Assembly: GCA_022575985.1 (NCBI GenBank)
Contig: JAKSXM010000107.1
Location: forward strand, 2,542,001 to 2,606,000
Source: Anagrus nilaparvatae
Lineage: Eukaryota; Arthropoda; Insecta; Hymenoptera; Mymaridae
Direction of reading: 5' to 3'
DNA length: 64,000 bases
Shown: positions 11,340-21,369 of the stretch, piece by piece
How the letters are laid out: the number at the start of each line of letters is the position of its first letter
Numbering within the stretch: the stretch's first letter is position 1
Notes under the pieces: generated by a model
Seen by the model: only the letters and a program-made list of their open reading frames with translations
Told to the model about the DNA's origin: nothing
Databases searched by the model: none
Program-made: the position numbers and the translations under genes

Positions 11340-11972
11340 TAATTTTGAGATTTTAATTTTTTACGCTCTAAATAAAACTATAAAAAATAATTTTCATGAA
11401 TAATGAGTATGTAAAATTCCCACTGAAATTGAATTTTCATAACTACCAATTTTCCAAAATTTTCCGGATTTTTGGTTAGGTGACAAGAAAATCCGGAAAA
11501 TGTAAAATTTTGGAAAATAGAAAGTTATGAACATTCTTTTTTTGATTTTTTCAGTACTGAAAAAGCAAATATGCCCCAAAAACTGGGTACCAATAAAAAT
11601 TTTATGGGAAAACAAAAATTTTAAGGCCAATTAGAAGAAGTAAAAAAGAAAGGCTTTTTGTGAAAACTTAAAAATTTTAAATTTCTATTGAGACATTCGT
11701 AGAAATTCAACCCCAAGCAAATATTAATAGATCCCACAAATGAAGACTAATTAAGCAGGGTCAGCATGGATTTAAAGTAGGCAAATTTTGAAAATCCTAA
11801 GAATTAGCTTTTTTACAGTTTTATTCGAATCTTGCAATATGCTGTTAAAAATTACAGGTGGGCAAAAATATATATAATTTATTCAAATATATATATATAT
11901 ATTTATAATAAATAAATTAACGTAAAAGGGGTAAAATAGATAATAATTATTGCATTTTTAAGGTAAAAATTC
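11340..11972 (+). repeat. Dispersed repeat R, copy A, right part
   Basis: Blocks such as ACGCTCTAAATAAAAC, GGTTAGGTGACAAGAAAATC and GGGAAAACAAAAATTTTAAG occur in the same order at 35549-36712. It contains a small inverted repeat around 11430-11540. The minus frame at 11394-11630 is a chance frame across this repeat. Confidence 0.7.
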
Positions 11973-12018
11973 TTAAGGTAGTTTAAATAAATAAACTAAT
12001 TAAACACGCAGCATAAAG

Positions 12019-12312
12019 TGAAATAATATAAAAAGGTATTTATTAATTGAATACAGAAATAAAGTACAAAATTGGAAAGACGTATTACTGTAAACTCGTG
12101 TAGTTCAAGACTAACTAACTTACAAAAGCTGCGTAGCAAAGACGCTGTATAAAATACTTAATTAACATACCAGATGCATATATTGTAACGGACATTGAGA
12201 CCAATTATCTTATTATATAATATATACATATGGATGACATACAGGGCCAATATCTTAATAAGATGCTGACATTAAATAAGAATGGGAGAGTTTCCTCACG
12301 TATACTCTAACA
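12019..12312 (-). repeat. Putative 3' LTR of the Copia element
   Basis: The minus-strand LTR begins TGTTAGAGTATACGTGAGG right after the purine tract AAGGGGAG, as expected for a 3' LTR. Its other end is uncertain; I place it at a CA dinucleotide (12019), just after a minus-strand AATAAA at ~12045. The 5' partner is not present in the window. Confidence 0.6.
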
Positions 12313-12756
12313 CTCCCCTTAAAACTTAACATTCTTAAAAACATTATAAAGATCAAATTCATGAAATAGACCCAATTTTTGTCGAAAATATTCAAACTTA
12401 TTTTTTGTCAGAGCCTTAGTAAGTATATCAGCATTTTATTCATTCGTACTTACATACTTTACATCTAGAAATTTCTTTGCATACAAATCTCTTATCAAAA
12501 AATATTTAATATTAATATGCTTGTTTCTTTGATGAAGCGCCGGATCTTTTATAGATTCCAGTGCACTTCTATTATCGATATTAAGAGTGTAAGTCTTAGA
12601 AGCACAATCAAAATCATTCAATAGCTTATTTAACCATAAAATTTCTCTAGCACATTCAGCCGAACTTACAAATTCCGCGTCCATTGTAGACTGTGCTACA
12701 TCACTTTGACGCTTACTACGCCATATGATAGCCGCATTTGCATACAAACATACCAT
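12313..12756 (-). pseudogene. Copia RNase H domain fragment
   Basis: An open frame of 106 codons at 12436-12756 shows the Copia RNase H signature: a RQSDVAQSTMDAEF block (catalytic D and E of the DAE motif), then a NIDNRSALE block (equivalent of DNQSA) and an HQRNKHINIKYFLIRD block. The frame breaks at 12436; the C-terminal tail continues downstream and ends near the purine tract at ~12313-12320. In an intact element this domain removes RNA from the RNA/DNA hybrid during reverse transcription in cytoplasmic particles. It is separated from the RT fragment at 12766 by a frameshift. Inactive by truncation. Confidence 0.85.
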
Positions 12757-12765
12757 ACCAGATGT

Positions 12766-13443
12766 TTACTTACGTGTATTTAGATCGCTTGCAAAATCTG
12801 CATCACTGAAAGCTTGAAAATCACCCGATTTACAATACAATAAGCCAACATCCTTAGTGCCTGCTAAATATCTAAAAAATCTTTTTATTAACGATACATG
12901 AGCTTGAGATGGTTTTTCTAAAGCTCTAGAAGCTACATTTATGGCAAAACCTAAATCTGGTCTACTAACAACGTGCAAATACATTAAACTACCTACAGCT
13001 TCGCGATATTGTACATCATTAACTACATCATTTGAAATCTTCCACCCAGTTTCCATTGGAGTAGAAACAGGTCTGGAATTATGCATCGAAAACTTATTTA
13101 AGATTTTTTCAATATATTTTTCTTGATTTATAAATATAGAACCGTCTTCCAGCCTTTTTATTTCTAATCCAAGGTAACTAGTTACATTTTTATTACAAGT
13201 GGCTTCAACTTTGCTACATAAGTTTTTCAAAAAAGTATCAGCCGTAGTTTCGTTGTTAGAAGCCAATATACCATCATCAACATACACTGCTAAATATATA
13301 AAATTATTATCTTTTTTATACATATATAGGCAAGGATCAGCCAAACTTTGAGTAAAGCCAATTTTATTTAGGAAACTTTTAAATCGTTCAAGCCAACATC
13401 TCGGAGCCTGTTTTAAACCGTATAAACTCTTTATACCCATCAT
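12766..13443 (-). pseudogene. Copia reverse transcriptase, C-terminal part
   Basis: The 225-codon frame begins just before LYGLKQAPRCW, the classic Copia RT motif, and contains AVYVDDG with the two catalytic aspartates (codons at ~13271-13283). It runs on through the SRPDLGFAIN and HVSLIKRFFRYLAGT blocks of the thumb/connection region. Upstream, motif A (FDIKTAFLYGYL) lies in another frame at ~13480-13525, so a frameshift near 13440 separates the two halves. Best match by eye is insect Copia-like elements. A complete RT would need the part at 13444-13809 in frame, so this copy cannot make active enzyme. Confidence 0.9.
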
Positions 13444-13880
13444 TAAAACCTTGTGGCTGCTTCATATAAATATTTTCTTTAAGGTATCCATATAAAAATG
13501 CAGTTTTTATATCGAATTGACGTAAAACTAAGCCATTGATAGCTGTAATACTTAAAAGCGTTCGTATAGTATCAAAACGTACGACTGGACTAAAAGTCTC
13601 AGTATAGTCAATTCCTTTGATTTGTGAATAACCTTTAATACTTTAATAACTAAACGGGCTTTATACCTTAATGAACCGTTAGGGTTTTCTTTAATTTTAA
13701 ATACCCATTTACTGTTAATAACTTTATGATTTTCGGGTTTTTCAACAAGTATCCACGTATTTTGATCAGTTAAGGATTTTAATTCATCTTTCATCGCTTC
13801 TGACCACAAATCCGATTCGTTAGATTCAATAGCTGGCTTATAGTTTTCTGGTACAGTTTCAGTATAGTAGCTAATGGGAC
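13444..13880 (-). pseudogene. Copia reverse transcriptase, N-terminal part (frameshifted)
   Basis: Contains the start of the Copia RT domain: LWSEAMKDELKSL, then TWILVE and the SKWVFKIKENPNGSLRYKARLV block. After KARLVIK the frame shifts near 13640, and motif A with QFDIKTAF follows in another frame. A QPQGF motif is visible just before the next shift. These are the residues that usually lead into YGLKQAPR. The break pattern shows neutral decay. Confidence 0.85.
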
Positions 13881-14409
13881 AACCGAAAAATTCTGTGGGT
13901 TTTAAATTTTTCCGGTTTCTTAAAACTCTACCATCAATGCTAGTCGCTTGGTTCTCGTTTGAGTCATTTTCATCGTTAATACCAAAATTTTCTACCTCAT
14001 TTTCGTTTTCATTTTCATCAGTATAATGACCGTCATCGATTTCGGGTACCGTTTCGTCTACTTTAGTTACGTCATTTTTCTGAGATTCTATATTCGTATT
14101 TTAAGGACTCAATTTTTCGGGTTAAAAAATTACGTCGTGACTTATGATAACATCCTTATATTCTGGTATATATACACGATAACCCTCGTTATTATCTCCG
14201 TAACCGACGAGAAAAACTTTTACCGACTTTTCATCAAGCTTTTTTCTTTGTTGCTCTGGTATAAGTGCAAAACATTCAGTACCAAAAACTTTTAATTTAG
14301 AAATATCAGCTGGCTTACTGTGACAAAGCTCATACGGCGTTTTATTAGAAATTTTAGTAGGACCTGTTCGATTTATTTCATAAGCGGCAGTATTCAGTAT
14401 TGCCTCTGC
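13881..14409 (-). pseudogene. Copia integrase C-terminus and linker to RT
   Basis: Directly after a TGA stop at 14410-14412 the translation goes on in the same frame with AEAILNTAAYEINRTGP and the GYGDNNEGYRVY block, typical of the integrase C-terminal region of Copia. The stop replaces the tryptophan expected in the LWAEA motif (TGG to TGA). A second stop follows the DVIF motif near 14120. An acidic, asparagine-rich linker (13881-14110) leads to the RT. Confidence 0.75.
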
Positions 14410-15657
14410 TCATAAAAATCGCGGTAAATCAGAGCGCGAATAGATCATTGATCGAGCAGCCTCTTCAATTATACGATTTTCTCTCTCAGCAACGCCGTTT
14501 TGCTGCGGAGAATAGGGAGTACTCATAGTATGCTTGATATCTCTGCCTTTCAAAAAGTCATTTACATTTTTATTATTATACTCTAAGCCACGGTCACTAT
14601 GGATCTCTTTTATGTCATTGTTAAATTGATTTTTAACTTCAATACAAAAATCTTTTAAGTGTACAAAAACTTCAGATTTTTTATTCATAAAATAAATTTT
14701 TCTATAGCTTGAAAAATCGTCTCTAAAAATGACACAATATCTTTTTCTACCAAGAGATTCAATTTCCATAGGCCCGCATACATCAGTATGTATTATTTCT
14801 CTAACTTCCTTAGCACGATCGAGTCTGTCATTAAAAGGCAATTTATGATGTTTGCCGTAAGCGCAACCGTCACAAAAATCATTGAAATTAAGGATTTTAA
14901 TGCCTAAATTACTTAAAAAACTTTTAACATGCCGTTTATTTTGATGACAGAGTCGTTCGTGCCACAGCTGTAGAGTATCAACCTTTTCAGTAATAAGACA
15001 TTGATTTGGTAATAAGTCACGTAAATTAATTTTGTATAAATTACCTAAATCAGAACCGGTAGCTATAACAGTTTCATTTTTTAAAAAAACACAATTTTTT
15101 CCATAATTATTATTAATTTTAAAATCAATACCTCGTTTTGCTACAACTTTTACTGAAAATAAATTTTGACTTAATTTAGGTACGTATAGAACGTCATGCA
15201 TTATTCCTGGAGACCATGTATTATGTAAATTATTTTCAATTTCAATAGTACCTTTACCATATACGTCGATTAAATCGCCGTTACCTATTTTAACCTTGAT
15301 CGGGATGACGAATTCTTGAAATGTGCTGAACCAGTCTCTTCTATGCGTCATATGGTCCGTTGCCCCACTATCAATAACGAAAAAATTCCTTTTTGGAGTA
15401 CTTTCACTTTCAACACTGAAAGCCTGTATAGGCGTATCTTGATTATTCCCATCGTTGTTTTGAGGACAATTTATTCTTTTGTGATCCTTACTTCCGCATT
15501 TATAGCACCCCCTACAGTCTTTTGTCTTATGATTTCTCTGACCACATTGTCTACAAGGGAAAGGATAAAGTTTTTTCTTTCTTGAAGAACTTTGGTGTCC
15601 ATTGTTATTGGAATTACTTGTACGGATATTAACATAAAAGTGCAACTGAAACTTCAT
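14410..15657 (-). pseudogene. Copia zinc knuckles, protease and integrase (415 codons)
   Basis: Two CX2CX4HX4C knuckles (C35, C38, H43, C48 and C51, C54, H59, C64) belong to the gag nucleocapsid. The aspartic protease motif DSGAT sits at D96. The integrase zinc-binding residues are H233, H238, C262, C265, and the DDE triad is D292, D355 and E391 with the family's D-x35-E spacing. All catalytic residues are present, so the copy is not very old. The methionine at 15657 is only the first in-frame ATG: true gag lies upstream in another frame, separated by a frameshift at ~15640. The end is the premature TGA at 14410. In intact elements these proteins are cut from one polyprotein, and the integrase inserts cDNA in the nucleus. 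Confidence 0.92.
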
Positions 15658-15791
15658 TATTTAAACTTTGTTTATTAACGCGCATTTCTTCAGTTTGTAG
15701 CCTAGCCGTTAAATTTTCCAAAGTTTTCTTTTCTGTATCGACTGATTCCCAGGCACTGTAAAAATGATTATATTTTGGTGGTAATCTTTTC
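15658..15791 (-). pseudogene. Copia gag fragment, truncated by the palindrome
   Basis: Reading leftward from ~15791, MKRLPPKYNHF and WESVDTEKKTLENL are typical of the Copia gag (UBN2-type) domain, just upstream of the zinc knuckles. The sequence stops being gag at ~15792-15808, where an in-frame TAA appears and the inverted-repeat arm begins. The N-terminal ~100 or more residues of gag and the 5' LTR are absent on either side of the palindrome as far as I can see. Confidence 0.75.
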
Positions 15792-16007
15792 ATTAAATTT
15801 ATAAACAAAAATTAACAGATCGATTTTTTTTATACTTATTTTTCTTATTTTCATTCAAAATTATAAAAAAAATTATTTTTGATTAAACAAAATTGTTAAA
15901 AAAACAATAAAATTATAAATTAATCACTCAAAAACTATATTAAAAAAAAACAATTTTACTTTGAAAAATTTTAATTTGCAATATAGAAAAAATAATATAT
16001 TACATAT

Positions 16008-16235
16008 GAGTGGGCTTATGCAAGAACCCCGTATAAAATTTTTGAAAGAGAAAGGGGAATTTGAAGATCCAGGTACGTATCGTTTATGTATTTTTTCTAT
16101 TATAACGTAGAAGCGGAGAAGGGCACTTGAAGTTACCTGTTTTTAAATACGGAACTGTAAGATTTTTGTATATTCTCTTTTACGCTTATTCTTCCTTTAA
16201 AAATTTTATACGGGATTCTTGCATAAAGCCACTCA
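16008..16235. mobile_element. Small foldback element 3 of the ATAT/GAG family (228 bp)
   Basis: Termini GAGTGGGCTTATGCAAGAAC and the inverse GTTC/GATTCTTGCATAAAGCCACTC border a short element flanked by ATAT at 16004-16007 and 16236-16239. The corresponding site in the right arm (about 23487-23500) has no insert, so the element arrived after the two arms of the large palindrome had formed, or was lost from the right arm. Its interior has CCCCGTATAAAATTTTTGAA on both sides. Confidence 0.85.
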
Positions 16236-16925
16236 TATAATAATTTACATTAATATAATTATATAATATTAATATTATTGCAATAAATAATAGCTATATC
16301 GCTACATATAATATAATGTATGAGAAAAAAAGGAGCGATAATCAGTAGCGAAACGCCAGCAATACGCTGTCTGAAATTGAAAATTTTAATACGTGAACGA
16401 AGTCATCAAAACGCTCACTCTGCGCCAGATGTGAAAGCTTTTAATTTTAGCGCTTGAAACTCGTCAGCGAAAGGTTCGCTTTATGCAAGACGAAATCTTT
16501 TTAAATTTTTGAAAGCTATATACGTCAGCGTAAGTTGAACGTCTAGCGAGCGACAACAGCCTATATTTTTCGAGACAGCTACTTGTGTTCAATGGGTCAT
16601 AACGAAAATTGTACTCAAATGTATAAAATATAAAAATCTAATCAAATAAAAATTTTTACTTTCATAGTTTAAAATTTTTAATTTCAGAGTACAGCTATCA
16701 ATGTATACATAATAATTACTTAACCAATCAATTTGTAAATATTTATAAATGTAAAGGGTAGTATCTACCCGTTTTAATTTTGACGTGTATGAAAATATTA
16801 AATAAATAAATAAATAATTTATTTTTTTTTGACTAAGTAATTTTGATTGTAAAAATAATTTTTATTTTACCAATAATAAATAAATAATTTTTTATTTCTT
16901 TTTATATTAAAAAATGCATTAATAT

Positions 16926-17075
16926 CAGTGGCGGATCCAGTTGGGGGAAGTAGCGATGTGGCAATCACCCTCTCCAAAGCGTAATATTTTTTAGAAATCT
17001 TTAGGAAATTTTACGGGTTTTAGAAGTATTTTTTAGGAATTCACCCCCTCCAGAAGTGCTTTCTTGATTTAACCC
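16926..17075 (+). repeat. hAT-like terminal sequence, left-arm copy
   Basis: CAGTGGCGGATCCAG is a terminal sequence widely seen in hAT transposons (established knowledge). The other end is not obvious; a CCCCCTCCAGAAGTGC sequence near 17043 may be part of it. The mirrored copy lies at 22655-22802 in the right arm. Confidence 0.45.
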
Positions 17076-18402
17076 TGATTATTATAATTATTATAAACTA
17101 GAAATATAACTGAAGTTGGTTATATTTATTATAACCTACTAATTCAAAATTCGTTACAAAAATTAAATTGAATACTTTTAGCCGAAGTGTTATAAAAAAA
17201 CGCTAAATGCATATGCGGGAGACAAAAAATTATTGTTTTTTTTTTATATATGGAGAAACATGATTTGTTGAAAGTAAATTTATATGGGGTGGAGCCCTCT
17301 TTATCTCTGCTAAATAGAAAATGCTAATAATTAATAAATAAGTATACTATAAAAATTCCTGTCAAGGTATTTGCTATCGTGATACTGTGCCTACATGGTA
17401 AATACGGGAATGCTGGTTCTAAAGTTTTTTTCCTATGAGTACAACGAAAAAAAGCTCTTCTATCCAATTTTTAACTCCTATGGTTTACTTTTTTATTTTT
17501 GGTAGGCATTTCTGTTTTTTGGCCATTTTTAAAAGAAAACTAATTTTTCCGACTTTTTATCTAAAACCGTGAAAATTTTTCAATCTAATCCTGTAAATTT
17601 ACCGTAGTAATCGATTCTGAGATCCAAAAGTTAAATCGAACTGTGCATATGAGGGAGAATAAATAAACAAAATATTATTATCTTCCGTATTAAATTTTAC
17701 ACAATTTCTAATATTTATTTAATTTATCCGTAACTGCATAATTTATAATAAAGGAAGGTTTAACCTTTTAAAACAGCCAAAATGGACTGCAAACTAGTCC
17801 GATTTGGATTATATTACTACGCCAATTTGCACCTTAAATCCAGGACTCTGAAAAGAAAAGCCGGTTGTGAATTGCTTCTTTTATTTTGTGATATAAAAAC
17901 TTGGGAAAAATAAAAAGTTTGGGCACGTATTATAATGGTTATATTTTTGTCCTTTCTGGCATATTCAAGAAGAAAAAAAAAATATTTAAAAATATTTAAA
18001 ATATTTTTTTCTTATTTCTTTAAAATAACTCAAATAAGAAATTTACTTTAGTTTCATAAACAAAGCTTATTAAAATATTTAATATCTATATTAGGGTGTT
18101 TCTTATTTCCCAAACTGCCCGTAGAGAAAAATACTGGCTCAAATATGATACTTCAGGTCATAAAACTATTATCTAAAAAAAAATTTATTATAAACAACTT
18201 GATGTAGTGTGCCGATTTGCAAATGAAAATCGGTAAAAACCAGGAAAAAGGTTGTAAAAACGTTTTAGAAAGCTTTTAGAAACCTTCCCAAAAACTTTTT
18301 ACTACTAAAATGTTCTAAAAGCTTATTAGTAACAAAATATCTAGAAAAAACTGTAAATTATAACATATTTTATGATATTTGAACTTTATTTAAAATTTAC
18401 AG

Positions 18403-21369
18403 TCGTCTAAAAAGCAAATATCTACGTCAATTGCAATTTGACTGTTTTATTCGTTGATTTTTTGTAAAAATGCATATTTCTTATTTTAGCGAGGAGGCAA
18501 TAAAAAAAGGCTTCTTTAAATGGTCAAAATACCTGAAAATAACCTCTTATGTTATAATTTACAGTTTTTTCTAGATATTTTTTAACTAATAAGCTTTTAG
18601 AACATTTTAGTAGTAAAAAGTTTTTGGGAAGGTTTCTAAAAGCTTTCTAAAACGTTTTTAAAACCTTTTTCCTGGTTTTTACCGATTTTCATTTGCAAAT
18701 CGGCACACTACATCAAGTTGTTTATAATAAATTTTTTTTTAGATAATAGTTTTATGACCTGAAGTATCATATTTGAGCCAGTATTTTTCTCTACGGGCAG
18801 TTTGGGAAATAAGAAACACCCTAATATAGATATTAAATATTTTAATAAGCTTTGTTTATGAAACTAAAGTAAATTTCTTATTTGAGTTATTTTAAAGAAA
18901 TAAGAAAAAAATATTTTAAAAAATTTTTATTTCTCAAAATACCAAGGATACCAGATTTTTATTGTGCAGCTCGTATTCCATACAGCAGAAAACGCCATTT
19001 TATATATTAAATTTATTCAATGAGGCGTGGTTTCAAAATGCAGTCTGAATAGTCTCTTTATGTCACAGTTAGTTTATTCAAATAATTAACTTTTTATAGA
19101 AAAATGCTACTTTTTTTACAAAGCGTTTTTGATTTTCAAGAAACTGTTTAAAAAATTAAAAATCAACAAAAATTCTGATCGAGGTTAATAATTTTATAAA
19201 ATTACCAAAGCTACTTAGTCTCTTGTTTGTTGAAAAGAATTTATAAAATAAAATTATAAAATTCAACCAAATAAGTACTAATCGAAATCAATTGTTTTAT
19301 AAAAATACTACACTGGAAAGAAAATCCGGTTAAGAATTCCGCATTTTTTTGGAATTTTAGATACAAATAGGTCTTGGTTATTTTATGCAATTAATAATTT
19401 TTATCAGAATGGAACAATTTTATTACGAAATGTTAATCTTTATTTCATTGACATTTCGAAAGTCTAGCATTCCTTGTCAAAATCTGAAAAATACATTTTA
19501 GTTGAATAAAAATTTTTAAGACAAAACTGATATAAAAATTTTTACTTTTAAATTTATTCTTATAAACATTAATGAGTCTGCTGTTAAACTAAATGTTATT
19601 TTGGATTAATAATAGTTTTTGACCCCCTATTAATTCAAAGTATAAAAATGTTAAAAGTAAAAATGTCAAAGTATAAAAGTTTTGCGTATTGATGTGTACA
19701 ATAAGGGGAATAAGTTTCTTCAATTCTGAGGGTGACGCAAATTTTGGCAAATCAATTTTCAGTTTAGATTTTTCAGTTTTTTTAAATTACGCGCAAACTA
19801 TATAAGATAAAAAAAAATTTTTATGCAAAATAAGGCCAATTCAATTCCCTATATCAAAAGAGTCCTTATAGCTTTCCGTACGATTTACCTATCCAGAGAA
19901 AATTGTACAGTCGCGATCATTAATGGCTATACCAGCTATAATCGCTTTGTTTAAAAAAAAAAAAAAATCTCAGGAAAAATTAATAATTCTAACACATGTC
20001 TAATAAATAAAAAAAAAAAATTTGCAATAGTAAAATAATGGTGAATTTTATCGCATGTATTTAAAAAATTCTTTAACCCGATCAAAACAAAGTTTGAATT
20101 GCGAAAATCCACCGGGAATTGGCAAAAATAAAGAGGTGATCATAAAAGGGTCTTCTTTTTAAAAAACTTAATACTGACTTCATTTCTTAACGCATTTTCG
20201 CGATTCAAACTCCATTTAAATCAGGTTAAAAAGTAGAATCCGATAAAGTGTAAAAAATTGCATTAATTTAAAAATTTGCAAAAATTTAAAAATAAATTAA
20301 AAGATAAAAAAGACAAAAGAAATTTCTTTGACGCCCTGCAGAGAGTCCAAGAGAAGACGAAAAAAAAAGTCTTTTTTATCTTTTAATTTTTTTTCAATTT
20401 TTGCAAATTTAGAAATTAATGAAATTTTTTACACTTTATCGGATTTTACTTTTTAACCTGATTTAAATGGAGTTTGAATCGCGAAAATGCGTTAAGAAAT
20501 GAAGTCCGTATTAAGTTTTTTAAAAAGAAGACCCTTTTATGATCACCTCTTTATTTTTGCCAATTCCCGGTGGATTTTCGCAATTCAAACTTTGTTTTAA
20601 TCGGGTTGAAGAATGGATTAAATACATGCGATAAAATTTACCATTATTTTACAATGGCAATTTTTTTTTTTATTTATTAAACATGTGTTAGAATTATTAA
20701 ATTTTTCTGAGATTTTTTTTTTTTTTTTAAACAAAGCGATTATAGCTGGTATAGCCATTAATGATCGCGACTGTACCTTAAATTTACTTCCGCGCGCATT
20801 ATTGATATGAAAACTATAGATATGATAATAATGAATCGCCTTCGGTCCAAAAAAATTTTAAAAACGTGCAATTTTTTTTATAAAAAATAAATTCTTTACA
20901 ACGTTGCTGGACAAATGGACAAATTTTAGCTAGAACATAAGAGGGGGGGGGTAGAATAAAAATTTCGAAAAAATTTTTTTTAGATGTTATTTTGTATATC
21001 ATTAGGAAAATATTGCAGTTTGCGGAATCTAAATATGCCTTATATACAACCTAAAATATTACAACAGTAGGATTTGCCCTGTCAAAAAAATAATTTTTTT
21101 TTTGACCTCAGAATTTCTTTTGAGATTATTTATTTTTTTTATGAAAAGTGTTACAAAAGTAAGCTAGGTCTGGTCTATTGTATCTGGTTCCATACAAGTT
21201 CTAGTTTCTTCAAAAAGTTTTTTGAGCCGTTTCAAACTGAAATTGAATACCGAACTCAGTAGGATACCATCGCCCATGGAAAAATCGATTAAATGTAACA
21301 CGTTTAGAAACCTGTTGGTATGTAATCATTGATTTTTTACTCCAAGGCTATGTTCCTGCGCGAGTCGCG
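18403..21369. repeat. Centre of the 7.9-kb palindrome
   Basis: Within the centre, 18546-18930 is again an inverted copy of 18005-18402 (blocks CTTTTAGAACATTTTAGTAG, AACATCAAGTTG-like and GGGCAGTTTGGGAAATAAGAA), so that segment exists three times in the locus. The foldback 19905-20776 sits further in. 18931-19900 and 20780-21369 hold no gene; short frames at 20814-21002 and 21074-21262 show no motif. Confidence 0.75.
19905..20776. repeat. 870-bp foldback element inside the palindrome centre
   Basis: GTACAGTCGCGATCATTAATG begins the left arm and its inverse ends the right arm. Arms of ~410 bases share CACCGGGAATTGGCAAAAAT, GAGGTGATCATAAAAGGGTC and CGCGATTCAAACTCCATTTA. A ~45-base spacer around 20321-20364 (GACGCCCTGCAGAGAGTCC) is unique. 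No coding capacity. Confidence 0.85.

Larger units (their letters stand above)
12019..15791 (-). mobile_element. Ty1/Copia retrotransposon, decayed and 5'-truncated
   Basis: Reading leftward from 15791 the order is gag fragment, two zinc knuckles, protease, integrase, reverse transcriptase, RNase H, polypurine tract and a 3' LTR: the Copia order (integrase before RT). At least one stop and several frameshifts break it. The 5' LTR and most of gag are missing because the element is cut at ~15792, where the 7.9-kb palindrome begins. No second LTR was found, so the target duplication cannot be checked. Confidence 0.9.
15792..18402 (+). repeat. Left arm of the 7.9-kb imperfect palindrome
   Basis: The arm is an inverted copy of 21370-23700. 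Matching blocks include ATTAAATTTATAAAC at the outer edge, GGCGTTTCGCTACTGATTAT, CAGTGGCGGATCCAG, GGACTGCAAACTAGTCCGA and ATTTTACAG at the inner edge. It contains one insertion that the right arm lacks (16008-16235). No open reading frame of note; it contains old elements such as the hAT-like end at 16926. Arms differ by scattered substitutions and small indels, so they are not a trivial duplication of the same read. Confidence 0.9.

Noticed and set aside
14026..14295. Plus-strand frames inside the Copia element (also 12941-13126 and 15316-15585)
   Set aside because: Antisense shadows of clear Copia coding sequence.
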